Numbered from the stretch's first letter, positions 1-7,344 are shown. The stretch: DNA of 8,845 bases from an uncultured Collinsella sp. (GCA_905207425.1 CAJLLB010000081.1:1-8845), one strand, 5' to 3'. Notes: generated by a model not told the origin, from the letters alone. Numbers and translations: made by a program.

Positions 1-820
1 CCTTTTGGAGGACGAGCTGGGCCTGAAGCTGTTTTACCGCAGCAACCGCACAGTGGGGCTGACCCCGGCGGGCAGCTTGTTCCGGGGAGAGATGGAAAAG
101 GTGGAGCACCGCCTGACCGAAGCCATCGACCGGGCACGCCATGTAAACCGGGGCCTGGATGGGACCTTGTCGGTGGGAATACTGGACATCATCGACCCAT
201 CCCTGTTCGTCTCACCTCTGCTCAAGCTTTTTCAGGAGCGGTATCCCAGGGTGGAGCTGTCCATCTCCCTATGCGGCTTTTCCAAACTGCGGGAGGGGTT
301 GGAAAAAGGACTGCTGGACGTGGGGTTTGGAAAGGGCTTCGACCTGTTCTCCCTGCCCGACCTGGAGGGAATGGAGGTCTATCAGAACTCACCCTCCATT
401 CTGATGCCCTCCCGTCATCCTTTGGCCCTAGCGGACAGGTTGGAGGTTCCTCAGCTCAAGGATGAACAATTCGTTGTGCTTAGCCAGGATGAGTGCGGCG
501 CCTCGGTGTATACCTTGGTGGACCTGTGCGGGAAGGATGGATTTTATCCTAAAATCTCCCGGTACGTGGATTCCAACGCCGACCGGGTATATGCGGTGTC
601 CCTCGGGTACGGCATTTCCATCATTGACCTGGAATTTCCCATTCCCAGCTGGGCCGGGCTGGTCACCGTCCCTTTATATTCCCGGGCTAACGGCGTTTTT
701 CAGGGGATCCACGTGCGGATGGTCTGGTCCCGTTCCGGCACCAATCCGTCGATCCGCCTGCTGGCAGCCCTGGCCGAGAAGCCGGCGATACACAGGGATA
801 ACTTGATCGTATTTGCATAA
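1..820 (+). CDS. LysR-family transcriptional regulator, 5' end cut by window
   Basis: This is most of a LysR-type DNA-binding regulator. The reading frame is open from base 2, so the true start lies outside the window; about 272 codons are visible, and a typical family length near 300 suggests only about 30 residues of the helix-turn-helix are missing. The visible N-terminus carries the family hallmark LEDELGLKLFYR followed by LTPAG, which closes the winged helix-turn-helix. The linker helix follows, then GTLSVGILDIID opens the two-lobed effector-binding domain, and LDVGFG is a typical mid-domain strand. The ligand cannot be inferred. Codon use is odd for this window: Arg is often CGG (about nine) or AGG (three) and Gly often GGG or GGA, whereas argS uses almost only CGC/CGT. 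This suggests recent transfer, perhaps from a clostridial donor. Its divergent target gene would lie upstream of the window. Confidence 0.9.
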   Translation, partial: LLEDELGLKLFYRSNRTVGLTPAGSLFRGEMEKVEHRLTEAIDRARHVNRGLDGTLSVGILDIIDPSLFVSPLLKLFQERYPRVELSISLCGFSKLREGLEKGLLDVGFGKGFDLFSLPDLEGMEVYQNSPSILMPSRHPLALADRLEVPQLKDEQFVVLSQDECGASVYTLVDLCGKDGFYPKISRYVDSNADRVYAVSLGYGISIIDLEFPIPSWAGLVTVPLYSRANGVFQGIHVRMVWSRSGTNPSIRLLAALAEKPAIHRDNLIVFA

Positions 821-834
821 CCAATTGACGCTGC

Positions 835-932
835 AAACGCCCCTAAGCGGCAATCTGACGTTCAATCGTCGGGCATGACCAAAAGGTCAATGCCCTCCTC
901 TTTCACGTCACCTTGCTCGCTTAGGGGCGTTT
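835..932. repeat. Long inverted repeat enclosing smaller hairpins
   Basis: A perfect 15-base inverted repeat (AAACGCCCCTAAGCG at 835-849, its complement at 918-932) encloses a 68-base interior that itself folds: GACG/CGTC at 857-860 and 867-870, and a stem with one bulge, GGGCATGACC at 871-880 against GGTCAATGCCC at 885-895 around an AAAA loop. The plus strand ends in GTTTT, so it may serve as a terminator for the LysR gene, but the branched shape is more elaborate than an ordinary terminator. It could also be the end or remnant of a mobile element, since it lies where codon character changes. Seen directly: the pairings. Function is inference. Confidence 0.6.
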
Positions 933-966
933 TCGCTTTCCGTCCTCTACCTGCGGCATTGTCGTT

Positions 967-1010
967 GCCGGCACTTGTTCGGCACTTGGGGACGTTCCTT
1001 TTGTGCCGGC
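967..1010. repeat. GGGGAC-type intergenic hairpin
   Basis: GCCGGCAC at 967-974 pairs with GTGCCGGC at 1003-1010. A second GGCAC at 981-985 competes for the same GTGCC, so two alternative hairpins are possible. The loop contains TTGGGGACGTTC (986-997), a 12-mer that recurs on the opposite strand at 7896-7907. Another GGGGAC follows at 1015-1020. It lies between the convergent LysR and aminopeptidase genes and resembles dispersed REP-like intergenic elements; a terminator role is possible, but neither strand has a good T-tract. Confidence 0.5.
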
Positions 1011-1029
1011 AGGTGGGGACTCTCTTTAG

Positions 1030-2440
1030 TTAGAAGATCCGGCGCAGGTCTCCGCGGTTGAGTGCTTCGTCGAAGAGGCGCTTGAACACCACGCTGCCGT
1101 GCAGGCCGTCGTGCTCGAACTCGTTGGTTACCCAGGCATGCGAGTTGCCCACGCGGCTGAGCGTGTCGAGCTGCAGGTCCGAATCCACGTACATGTCGTC
1201 GAAATACACCGCGGCCTGGAGCGGCACTTCGTTGCAGGCCAGGCGCTGCGGGTCGTAGATCTTGTCCCAGCTTGTGTCTTCCATCAGCAGGTCCATGGCG
1301 GGCTTGAAGGGCTTGAGCTCGGGCATCTGCTCGAACATCCACGGGAACATGGCCTCGCCGGTAAACATGAGCGGGCGCGCGAGGGTGTCGAACTCGGTGC
1401 GGTGAGCCTTCTCTTCAGCCGCGGCCCAGCCAATGGGCATAGTGTCACCGTCGGCGTATATGAACTCCTGCAGCGTCCAGTACAGCGGATTCGTGCGCGT
1501 GTTGGTGCGCTCGAAGGCGCGCATCAAAAAGCTGTCAGATACCGAGGCGTTGCAGGTCAGCGTGCCGTCGCCATCAACAAAAGCGTGATCGATAATCCAA
1601 TGCATGCGTTCAAAGCTCGGCTTCATGCCAAAGTCGCTGCCCATGAGCTGTAGGCGCTCGACCGTCATCGGCGAGCCGTCGGGCAGCACGGGCTTCTGTG
1701 CCTCGAGCGCATCGGCCAGGGCTGCCACGCGCTCGACGTCGGCGGGGTAGCGGTCGTAATACTGCTGCGTCTTGGCGGCCATGCGCGGGAAGGTGTGCGC
1801 GTAGACCTCGCTGGCGCTCGCCGGCACGTGGGGGATGCCGCCGCAGGTAAAGCTCGCCGCCACGCCCTCGGGGAAGAGCGACAGATAGCTCAGCGTCAAA
1901 AAGCCGCCGTAGCTCTGGCCGAGCGTGACCCACGGCTTGCCGCCAAAGCCCACCAGGCGCAAGTACTCAAAATCGCGCACGATGGAGCTGGCGAGGTGGC
2001 GCTTGAGGAAGTCCGCCTGCGAGCGGGCCGCATTGGCGCCTGCTGCCTCGGCGCAAGGCGGCAATCGTGCGCCCGTCCACGCAGCTACTGCGTCCGGTGC
2101 CGCGCTGGTCGGGAAGGACCACGCGGAAGTGCTTGACGGCCTCCTCGATCCAGCCGTCGCTTGTGGGCGACAGCGGACGCGGGCTCTCGCCGCCGGGGCC
2201 GCCCTGCAAAAACAGGAGCAGCGGCAGATCGTCGTTGATGCGGTCGGGCGCGCAAACCACGCGGTAGAAGAGCTTGATGCTCTCGGGCGCGCCGGCGATG
2301 GGTGCCGGCATAGCGCCGCGGCGTATGGTGCTGCCGACGGCCAGGAGCATCGGCTCCAGGCCGCGCCAGTCAAGGGGGACGTCGATGCTGTGGTCCTCGA
2401 CGTAAAGGCCGGGGACGTGGTACGAAGTGATGAGGGCCAT
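1030..2440 (-). pseudogene. Prolyl aminopeptidase (S33, alpha/beta hydrolase), frameshifted
   Basis: The protein would release N-terminal proline from peptides in the cytoplasm. It starts at ATG 2438-2440 (MALITSYHVPGLYVED), with a modest GGAAG ribosome site upstream. The N-terminal part has the oxyanion-region LQGGPGG (about residues 79-84) and DQRGTGRSS (111-119), hallmarks of the long prolyl aminopeptidase group. The next segment lies in a different frame: AEAAGANAARSQADFLKRHL, then the nucleophile elbow GQSYGG (around 1906-1920), then the cap domain and a C-terminal stretch with YFDDMYVD and SHAWVTNEFEHDGLHG that should hold the catalytic Asp and His. The frames join between about 2050 and 2075. 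The span is 1411 bases, one more than a multiple of three, so one inserted base (or two lost) explains it. Both halves are otherwise intact and family-like, so this is either a very recent inactivation or a sequencing error; a repaired product would be about 470 residues. Confidence 0.8.
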
Positions 2441-2471
2441 GTGAGTCTTCCGTTCGTTGCGGTGTTTCGGG

Positions 2472-2508
2472 TTGACCAATTCTACCGCCGCGGGCGAGGC
2501 CATGCGCA
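2472..2508 (-). promoter_or_regulatory. Candidate promoter of the aminopeptidase gene
   Basis: On the minus strand TAGAAT (plus coordinates 2479-2484) matches the -10 consensus at five of six positions and lies about 38 bases upstream of the ATG. The only -35-like match is TTGCGC at about 2503-2508, with a long 19-base spacer, so the -35 is weak. It sits within the 112-base gap shared with the divergent proA. No equally good proA promoter was found; TTGACC at 2472-2477 on the plus strand lacks a well-placed -10. Confidence 0.35.
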
Positions 2509-2552
2509 AATCGGCTACCATGGTTGCAAACTTCTAGGAGAAAGGGCCGCCC

Positions 2553-3839
2553 ATGTCGGTCGATATAGCCACGTATGTCCACGATCTTGCCATTGCCGCC
2601 AAGGCAGCGTCGGCCTCGCTTGCCACGGCGAGCGATGAGCGGCGCCAGGAGGCCGTGCGCGCCATGGCCGCAGCACTGCGCAACGGTGTCGACTCCATCG
2701 TCGCCGCCAACGAGCTCGATATGTCCGCTGCGCGCGATGCGGGCACCTCAGCGGGGCTCCTCGATCGCCTGCTGCTGACGCCCGAGCGCGTCGAGGGCAT
2801 GGCCGCCGGCCTGGAAAAGCTCGCCGAGCTGCCCGATCCCGTCGGCCGCGTGCTCGACCACCGCGTGCTTGCAAGCGGCGTGGACCTGACCCGTGTGAGC
2901 GTGCCGCTGGGCCTGGTCGCTATGGTCTACGAGGCGCGCCCCAACGTGACGGCCGACGCCGCGGGCATCTGCATCCGCACCGGCAACGCCTGCATTCTGC
3001 GCGGCGGCTCGCTGGCTTATCACTCGTGTGCCATGATCGCCGAGCTGCTGGCCGATGCGCTCGAGACCAAGGGTTTCCCGCGCGAGGCCGTGTCGATGAT
3101 CGAGTCCACCGACCGCGAGGCCACTGGCGAGCTCATGAAGCTCCGCGGCGTTGTCGACGTACTCATTCCGCGCGGCGGTGCAGGCCTGATCCAGCGCTGC
3201 GTGCGCGAGTCGCTTGTGCCGGTGATCGAGACGGGCACGGGCAACTGCCACATCTACGTGCATGAATCCGCCGACTTTGATAAGGCGCTCAACATTATCG
3301 TTAATGCCAAGACCCAGCGTGTAGGCGTGTGCAATGCCGCCGAGTCGCTGCTGGTCGACCGTGCTGTGGCTGATGCGTTTTTGCCTGCGGTCGTTGCCGT
3401 GCTGCACGACCACGGCGTGCTCATTCACGGCGACGAAGCCACGTGCGCCGCGTGCGCCGACGCCAGCTTTGTGGAAGGCGATGACTACGTCGCCGCGACT
3501 GAGGAGGACTGGGGTCGCGAGTACCTAGCGCTCGAGATGAGCGTGAAGGTCGTGGCAAACGAGGACGAGGCCATCGCACACATCAACCGCTACGGCACGA
3601 TGCACTCCGAGGCCATCGTTGCCGAGGACACGGATGCTTGCGAGCGCTTCCTGGATGCGGTCGATGCCTCGGCCGTGTACGCCAACGCCAGCACGCGTTT
3701 CACCGACGGCGGCGAGTTTGGCCTGGGCGCCGAGATCGGTATCTCGACCCAAAAGCTCCATGCCCGCGGCCCCTTCGCCGCCGAGGCCCTCACCACTTAC
3801 AAATACAAGCTCCGAGGCACCGGTCAGGTCCGCCCCTAA
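2553..3839 (+). CDS. proA: Gamma-glutamyl phosphate reductase (glutamate-5-semialdehyde dehydrogenase)
   Basis: This enzyme carries out the second step of proline synthesis: NADPH-dependent reduction of gamma-glutamyl phosphate to glutamate-5-semialdehyde in the cytoplasm. The 428-residue length is normal for ProA. Visible motifs are VYEARPNVTADAAGICIRTG (residues 125-144) and ILRGGS of the nucleotide-binding part, IPRGGAGLIQ (205-214), ETGTGNCHIYVHE (226-238), the catalytic cysteine in VGVCNAAESLLVD (Cys260), FTDGGEFGLGAEIGIST (383-399) and the C-terminal signature LHARGPFAAEALTTYKY (402-418). AGGAG at 2536-2540 precedes the ATG, a slightly long spacing. The usual partner proB (glutamate 5-kinase) is not next to it in this window, so the gene appears to be transcribed alone, divergent from the aminopeptidase. 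The pairing with a proline-releasing peptidase may be coincidental. Confidence 0.97.
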   Translation: MSVDIATYVHDLAIAAKAASASLATASDERRQEAVRAMAAALRNGVDSIVAANELDMSAARDAGTSAGLLDRLLLTPERVEGMAAGLEKLAELPDPVGRVLDHRVLASGVDLTRVSVPLGLVAMVYEARPNVTADAAGICIRTGNACILRGGSLAYHSCAMIAELLADALETKGFPREAVSMIESTDREATGELMKLRGVVDVLIPRGGAGLIQRCVRESLVPVIETGTGNCHIYVHESADFDKALNIIVNAKTQRVGVCNAAESLLVDRAVADAFLPAVVAVLHDHGVLIHGDEATCAACADASFVEGDDYVAATEEDWGREYLALEMSVKVVANEDEAIAHINRYGTMHSEAIVAEDTDACERFLDAVDASAVYANASTRFTDGGEFGLGAEIGISTQKLHARGPFAAEALTTYKYKLRGTGQVRP

Positions 3840-3853
3840 CGACCGCGCAAGAA

Positions 3854-3892
3854 AAACCGCCACAAAGGTGCCTGTCCCCTTTGTGGCGGTTT
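3854..3892. terminator. Hairpin terminator between convergent proA and HD gene
   Basis: A perfect 15-bp stem (AAACCGCCACAAAGG at 3854-3868, complement at 3878-3892) encloses a 9-base loop. Read on the minus strand the stem is followed by TTTTTCTTG, so it should terminate the HD gene strongly; on the plus strand only TTT follows, so proA termination is weaker. The whole element, including the CAAGAAAA flank and the loop, recurs at 4563-4603. Confidence 0.85.
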
Positions 3893-3908
3893 AAGGTGGC
3901 GTGGGCGG

Positions 3909-4508
3909 TTAGGCCTGGAAGGTATCGCGGTCGGGGGCGAAGGACTGCATGGCCGCGATGGTGCGGTCAAAGAGCTCGGGGAGCTCCCAGCCCAACATCT
4001 CGGCGCCCTGCGAAATCACGTCGCGCGAGCAGCCGGCGGCAAAGCGCTTGTCCTTGAACTTCTTCTTGAGCGACTTGGTCGTAAAGTCCATAACGCTCTT
4101 GCTCGGGCGCATGATGACTGCAGCGCCGATCAGGCCGGTGAGCTCATCGCAGGCAAACAGGATCTTTTCCATCTGCAGCTCGGGCTTGGGCAGCGAGGTG
4201 TTGAAGTCGGACGTGTGCGTCTGGATGGCGCGAATGAGCTCTGGAGACGCACCTTCGCCCTTAAGAATCTCGGCAGCATAGATGGTGTGGTTCATGGGGT
4301 CGTCCTCATGCTCCTCCCAATCCAGGTCGTGCAGCAGACCGACGATGCCCAAAAACTCCTCGTTCTCGGGGTCGAACTCGCGCGCAAAGTAGCGCATAGT
4401 GCCCTCGACCGTCTCGCCATGGGTGATATGGAACGGGTCCTTGTTGTGCTCGTTGAGCAGTTCGAACGCGCGGTCGCGGGTGATTCCGGCGGTAAGCGGC
4501 TCTGCCAT
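3909..4508 (-). CDS. HD-domain hydrolase, function unknown
   Basis: A 199-residue HD-superfamily metal-dependent phosphohydrolase-like protein. The metal ligands fit the family pattern: His30 in HITHGE, the His60-Asp61 doublet in GLLHDLDWEE, His74 in NHTIYA, His98 in THTSD and Asp121 in FACDELTGL. It has no signal peptide or membrane segment, so it is cytosolic. Stand-alone HD proteins of this size act on varied phosphorylated substrates such as nucleotides, and the sequence does not identify which. The start is ATG 4506-4508 with AAGGAG six bases upstream, a good ribosome site. It lies downstream of carD on the same strand, but a strong hairpin terminator separates them, so it probably has its own promoter in 4509-4561, where I see no convincing match. 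It converges with proA. Confidence 0.85.
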   Translation of the reverse strand: MAEPLTAGITRDRAFELLNEHNKDPFHITHGETVEGTMRYFAREFDPENEEFLGIVGLLHDLDWEEHEDDPMNHTIYAAEILKGEGASPELIRAIQTHTSDFNTSLPKPELQMEKILFACDELTGLIGAAVIMRPSKSVMDFTTKSLKKKFKDKRFAAGCSRDVISQGAEMLGWELPELFDRTIAAMQSFAPDRDTFQA

Positions 4509-4562
4509 AGGAGACTCCTTGTGCTCGTGGGTATCGATAAGAATGAATACTACTAGAACAAG

Positions 4563-4603
4563 AAAACCACCACAAAGGTGCCTGTCCCCTTTGTGGTGGT
4601 TTT
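4563..4603 (-). terminator. Rho-independent terminator of carD, second copy of the 3854 hairpin
   Basis: A perfect 16-bp stem (left arm 4563-4578, right arm 4588-4603) has the same 9-base loop as the hairpin at 3854-3892. On the minus strand, after carD, the stem runs into TTTTCTTGTT. The two copies differ within the stem only by a compensating pair: G3859/C3887 is A4569/T4597 here. Confidence 0.85.
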
Positions 4604-4615
4604 GGCGCGGTTGGG

Positions 4616-5101
4616 TTAGTTGAGGGCGGCTTGGGCTAGGCGGGCTTCGGCGGCCTCCTCGGTGACGCCCAAGGCCACAGCGAACTCCTCGATGGAGCGG
4701 CGCTTGGCTTCCTTGAGTACGCGCATGTAGTAGGAGCTGGGCTTTTTATCAGCTTCCTCGGCCTGGCGAATGCGGTACATCATGGTCTTTGCCACGCGGA
4801 CCGTCTCGGGCGCGCCCAGCTTGAGCTGCTGCTTAAAGTGCGTCTCCTCAAGCGAGCTGTTGCGCTCGGTAAAGGTGTCGCACTCCAGCTCGTCATAGTG
4901 GCTCAGCAGGTGCTCGGCATCTTGCTGCGAGATGGCGGCGTGCAAACGGTCGGCCTGCGCCACGGGGTACATGAGGATCGTCTGCGCATGTCCCTGCTTG
5001 GTCTCGAGCAGCAGCATGGGCTGCGGCGTATCGTCCCTAAAACCGACGACGGTGCAGACTCCCTGGCCCGGATGAATGACGTGTTGACCGATTGAGAACA
5101 T
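4616..5101 (-). CDS. CarD/CdnL-family RNA polymerase-binding regulator
   Basis: CarD proteins bind the RNA polymerase beta subunit and stabilise open promoter complexes, often at rRNA and housekeeping promoters. The 161-residue length is typical. Residues 2-21 (FSIGQHVIHPGQGVCTVVGF) are the start of the Tudor-like polymerase-interaction domain; residues from about 75 form the helical C-terminal DNA-binding domain, with a basic VLKEAKRRSIEEFAVALG segment (128-145) and a terminal acidic helix. The protein contains no tryptophan, although the best-studied CarD proteins use a conserved Trp, in the loop equivalent to about residues 80-90 here, to wedge the upstream edge of the bubble. The start is ATG 5099-5101 with GGAGG five bases upstream. 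It is divergent from argS and followed by its own terminator. Confidence 0.9.
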   Translation of the reverse strand: MFSIGQHVIHPGQGVCTVVGFRDDTPQPMLLLETKQGHAQTILMYPVAQADRLHAAISQQDAEHLLSHYDELECDTFTERNSSLEETHFKQQLKLGAPETVRVAKTMMYRIRQAEEADKKPSSYYMRVLKEAKRRSIEEFAVALGVTEEAAEARLAQAALN

Positions 5102-5115
5102 GCTACCTCCAACTT

Positions 5116-5131
5116 ATACGAATTTACGTAT
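5116..5131. promoter_or_regulatory. Small inverted repeat just upstream of carD
   Basis: ATACG at 5116-5120 and CGTAT at 5127-5131 flank AATTTA, about 15-30 bases before the carD start codon and next to its ribosome site (GGAGG at about 5106-5110). The position suits an operator or an RNA hairpin controlling carD, but the arms are only 5 bp and the region is AT-rich, so chance is possible. A possible carD -10 (TATTCT on the minus strand) lies just upstream. Confidence 0.25.
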
Positions 5132-5167
5132 GTCTAGAATACCACGCTGACGTGCGCAAACCATCAC

Positions 5168-5327
5168 TTTATGCAGGAAAAGCACACAACTCCGATAGGT
5201 AAGAGTATTCGATAAAAGACGCAGCTCATTCACACCTTTATGCATTTTCAACGCGTGCATAATTTGCAGGCAGACTGGCATCTTTGAGTGACTCCATACA
5301 AGCTGTAGTCAATTTTGTGCATATGCA
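5168..5327. promoter_or_regulatory. Cluster of TATGCA half-sites in the carD-argS control region
   Basis: TATGCA or its complement TGCATA occurs five times in 160 bases: 5170-5175, 5239-5244, 5256-5261, and twice in the perfect palindrome TGCATATGCA at 5318-5327. The first two are in longer direct repeats, CACTTTATGCA and CACCTTTATGCA. TTATGCA at 5238-5244 and TGCATAA at 5256-5262 form an inverted repeat with an 11-base spacer. The spacing and mixed orientation suggest binding sites for a DNA-binding protein, but none is identified. Confidence 0.4.
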
Positions 5328-5347
5328 ATATCTATTAGCTTTACCCT

Positions 5348-5376
5348 GCGACAGTAGCTACCGCTTGTGATAGAGT
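5348..5376 (+). promoter_or_regulatory. Candidate argS promoter, extended -10
   Basis: GCGACA at 5348-5353 (four of six to the -35 consensus), a 17-base spacer, and TAGAGT at 5371-5376 preceded by TG at 5368-5369 as an extended -10. The predicted leader is about 60 bases, ending in the ribosome site AAGGAGG. No T-box signature is present. Confidence 0.45.
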
Positions 5377-5443
5377 GCTACAAACTCTGGCTTTTGCCCT
5401 ACGAGTGACCAAGAGCTCGGGGGCTTTAACACAAGGAGGACCT

Positions 5444-7297
5444 ATGCCCGAGAAGATTGAAGAGCTGGTACGCGCTGCGCTTGCTGCGGCCCAGGAGGCC
5501 GGCGACCTTTCCGCATTTGAACTTGACGATTGCGCCATCGAGCGACCGGCTGACACTTCTCATGGCGAGTGGACCTCCACCATGGCCCTGAAGTCCGCCA
5601 AGCTGGCTCACTGTGCCCCGCGCAAGATCGCCGAGGCCGTCGTTGCCCATATGCCCGAGGACCCCGCGATCGAGAAGGTCGAGATCGCAGGCCCCGGCTT
5701 CATCAACTTCTACCTCTCCGTCGCCGTCAAGAATGCCATCTTTGGCGAGGCCCGCAAGAAGGGCATGGACTTCGCTAAGTCCAACGTCGGTGGCGGCTTG
5801 AAGACCCAGGTCGAGTTCGTCTCTGCCAACCCCGTCGGCCCCATGCACATCGGCCACGGCCGCTGGGCCGCTCTGGGCGACTCGCTCTGCCGCGTCATGG
5901 ACCACGCCGGTTACGACATCCAGCGTGAGTTCTACATCAACGACCACGGCTCTCAGATGAACACCTTCGGCAACTCCATCAGCACGCGCTATATGCAGCT
6001 TGCCGACATCATCGCCAAGCAGGGCGTGGATATCGACGAGGCTCACAAGATCTTGATCGCCGACCGCGACGCCTTTGTCGCCGACGAGAACGACGAGCAT
6101 CCCGAGACCCATCCGTATCAGGACAACTTTGCCGAGACCCTGGGCAAGGACTCCTACGGCGGCGACTACATCATCGACGAGGCTGCTGAGTTCTGGCGCA
6201 CCGACGGCGATAAGTGGGTCGACGCCGATCCTCAGGAGCGCATGGAGAGCTTCCGCGAGCGCGGCTACGTAAAGATGGTCGACAACATGCGCGACCTCTG
6301 CCATGCCGTCAACTGCGACTTCGATCGTTGGTACTCCGAGCGTTCGCTGTACGTGAAGGACACCGAGGGCGAGACCGCCGGCACCTCCGCCGTCGACCGC
6401 GCTTTTGAGAAGCTCGACAAGATGGGCTACCTCTACACCAAGGACGGCGCCCTGTGGTTCCGCTCCACCGACCTGGGCGATGACAAGGACCGCGTCCTGA
6501 TCAAGTCCGACGGCGAGTACACCTACTTCGCCTCCGACGTTGCCTATCACTGGGATAAGTTCCAGCGCGTCGACCACGTCATCGACATCTGGGGTGCCGA
6601 CCACCACGGCTACATCGAGCGCGTCCGCTGCGTCTGCGACGCTCTGGGTTACCCCGGCAAGTTTGAGGTTCTGCTGGGCCAGCTCGTCAACCTGCTGCGC
6701 AACGGCAAGCCCGTCCGTATGTCCAAGCGTAAGGGCACCATGGTGACCCTGCAGGAGCTCGTCGACGAGGTCGGCTCCGATGCCGCTCGCTACACGCTCA
6801 TCTCCAAGAGCTCCAACCAGATGGTCGACTTCGATATTGAGGCCGTTAAGAAGCGCGACAACTCCAACCCGGTCTATTACGTGCAGTATGCTCACGCCCG
6901 CGTATGCTCCATCCTGCGCCGTGCCGCTGACGTTACGCCCGAGCAGGCTGACGAGATGGGCATGAAGGCCGTTGCCGCCAAGGCCATCGGTGAGAACGTC
7001 GATTACTCGCTGCTGACCGACCCGACCGAGCTCGCCCTTTCGCGTAAGCTCAACGAGCTCACCGACCTCATCGCCAGCTGCGCTCGCGACCGCGCCCCGT
7101 TCCGTCTGACGCACTTTGCCGAGGAACTCGCCGGCGACTTCCACAGCTTCTACGCTGCCTGTCAGGTGCTGCCGAGCGAGGGCCGTCCCGTCGACCCCGA
7201 GCTTTCGCGCGCCCGTCTGGCCGCTTGCGATGCCGTCCGCGTGACGCTCGCCCTGGTGCTCACCCTCGTTGGCGTTTCCGCTCCCGAGCAGATGTAA
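5444..7297 (+). CDS. argS: Arginyl-tRNA synthetase
   Basis: ArgRS charges tRNA-Arg with arginine using ATP in the cytoplasm. It is a class I synthetase: HIGHGR at residues 135-140 inside VSANPVGPMHIGHGR, and the KMSKS-equivalent MSKRKG at 426-431 within PVRMSKRKGTMV. The N-terminal Add1 domain covers roughly residues 1-95 (with the signature GPGFINFYLS), and the C-terminal helical DALR anticodon-binding domain begins around YYVQYAHARV and ends at the carboxyl Met. The 617-residue length is a little above the usual 550-590, apparently because of an acidic insertion after about residue 200. I chose ATG 5444 because AAGGAGG lies just upstream (5433-5439); an upstream in-frame start at 5375 would overlap the candidate promoter and add a non-family N-terminus. 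It is monocistronic, with a terminator at 7345-7376, and is followed by the probable rho gene, a neighbourhood also known in Actinobacteria. Confidence 0.97.
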   Translation: MPEKIEELVRAALAAAQEAGDLSAFELDDCAIERPADTSHGEWTSTMALKSAKLAHCAPRKIAEAVVAHMPEDPAIEKVEIAGPGFINFYLSVAVKNAIFGEARKKGMDFAKSNVGGGLKTQVEFVSANPVGPMHIGHGRWAALGDSLCRVMDHAGYDIQREFYINDHGSQMNTFGNSISTRYMQLADIIAKQGVDIDEAHKILIADRDAFVADENDEHPETHPYQDNFAETLGKDSYGGDYIIDEAAEFWRTDGDKWVDADPQERMESFRERGYVKMVDNMRDLCHAVNCDFDRWYSERSLYVKDTEGETAGTSAVDRAFEKLDKMGYLYTKDGALWFRSTDLGDDKDRVLIKSDGEYTYFASDVAYHWDKFQRVDHVIDIWGADHHGYIERVRCVCDALGYPGKFEVLLGQLVNLLRNGKPVRMSKRKGTMVTLQELVDEVGSDAARYTLISKSSNQMVDFDIEAVKKRDNSNPVYYVQYAHARVCSILRRAADVTPEQADEMGMKAVAAKAIGENVDYSLLTDPTELALSRKLNELTDLIASCARDRAPFRLTHFAEELAGDFHSFYAACQVLPSEGRPVDPELSRARLAACDAVRVTLALVLTLVGVSAPEQM

Positions 7298-7344
7298 GCT
7301 ACGGATCATTTGACCGTGTAGGTTCGGCTTTGCTGAGCCCTATA

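Noticed and set aside
1925..2638. Plus-strand open frame opposite the aminopeptidase N-terminus
   Set aside because: It overlaps the aminopeptidase and the proA start, has low-complexity Ala/Arg/Gly composition, and the conserved S33 motifs are on the other strand.
5375..5443. Extended argS start 23 codons upstream
   Set aside because: The strong AAGGAGG site lies just before ATG 5444, and the upstream codons overlap the promoter and resemble no ArgRS N-terminus.
5102..5443. T-box riboswitch upstream of argS
   Set aside because: No AGGGTGGNACCGCG-type T-box sequence or terminator/antiterminator pair is visible.
5426..7309. Long open frame of over 600 codons antisense to argS
   Set aside because: It is a by-product of GC-rich codon bias opposite a fully convincing argS; its product is Val/Leu/Gly-rich with no recognisable domain and no ribosome site.
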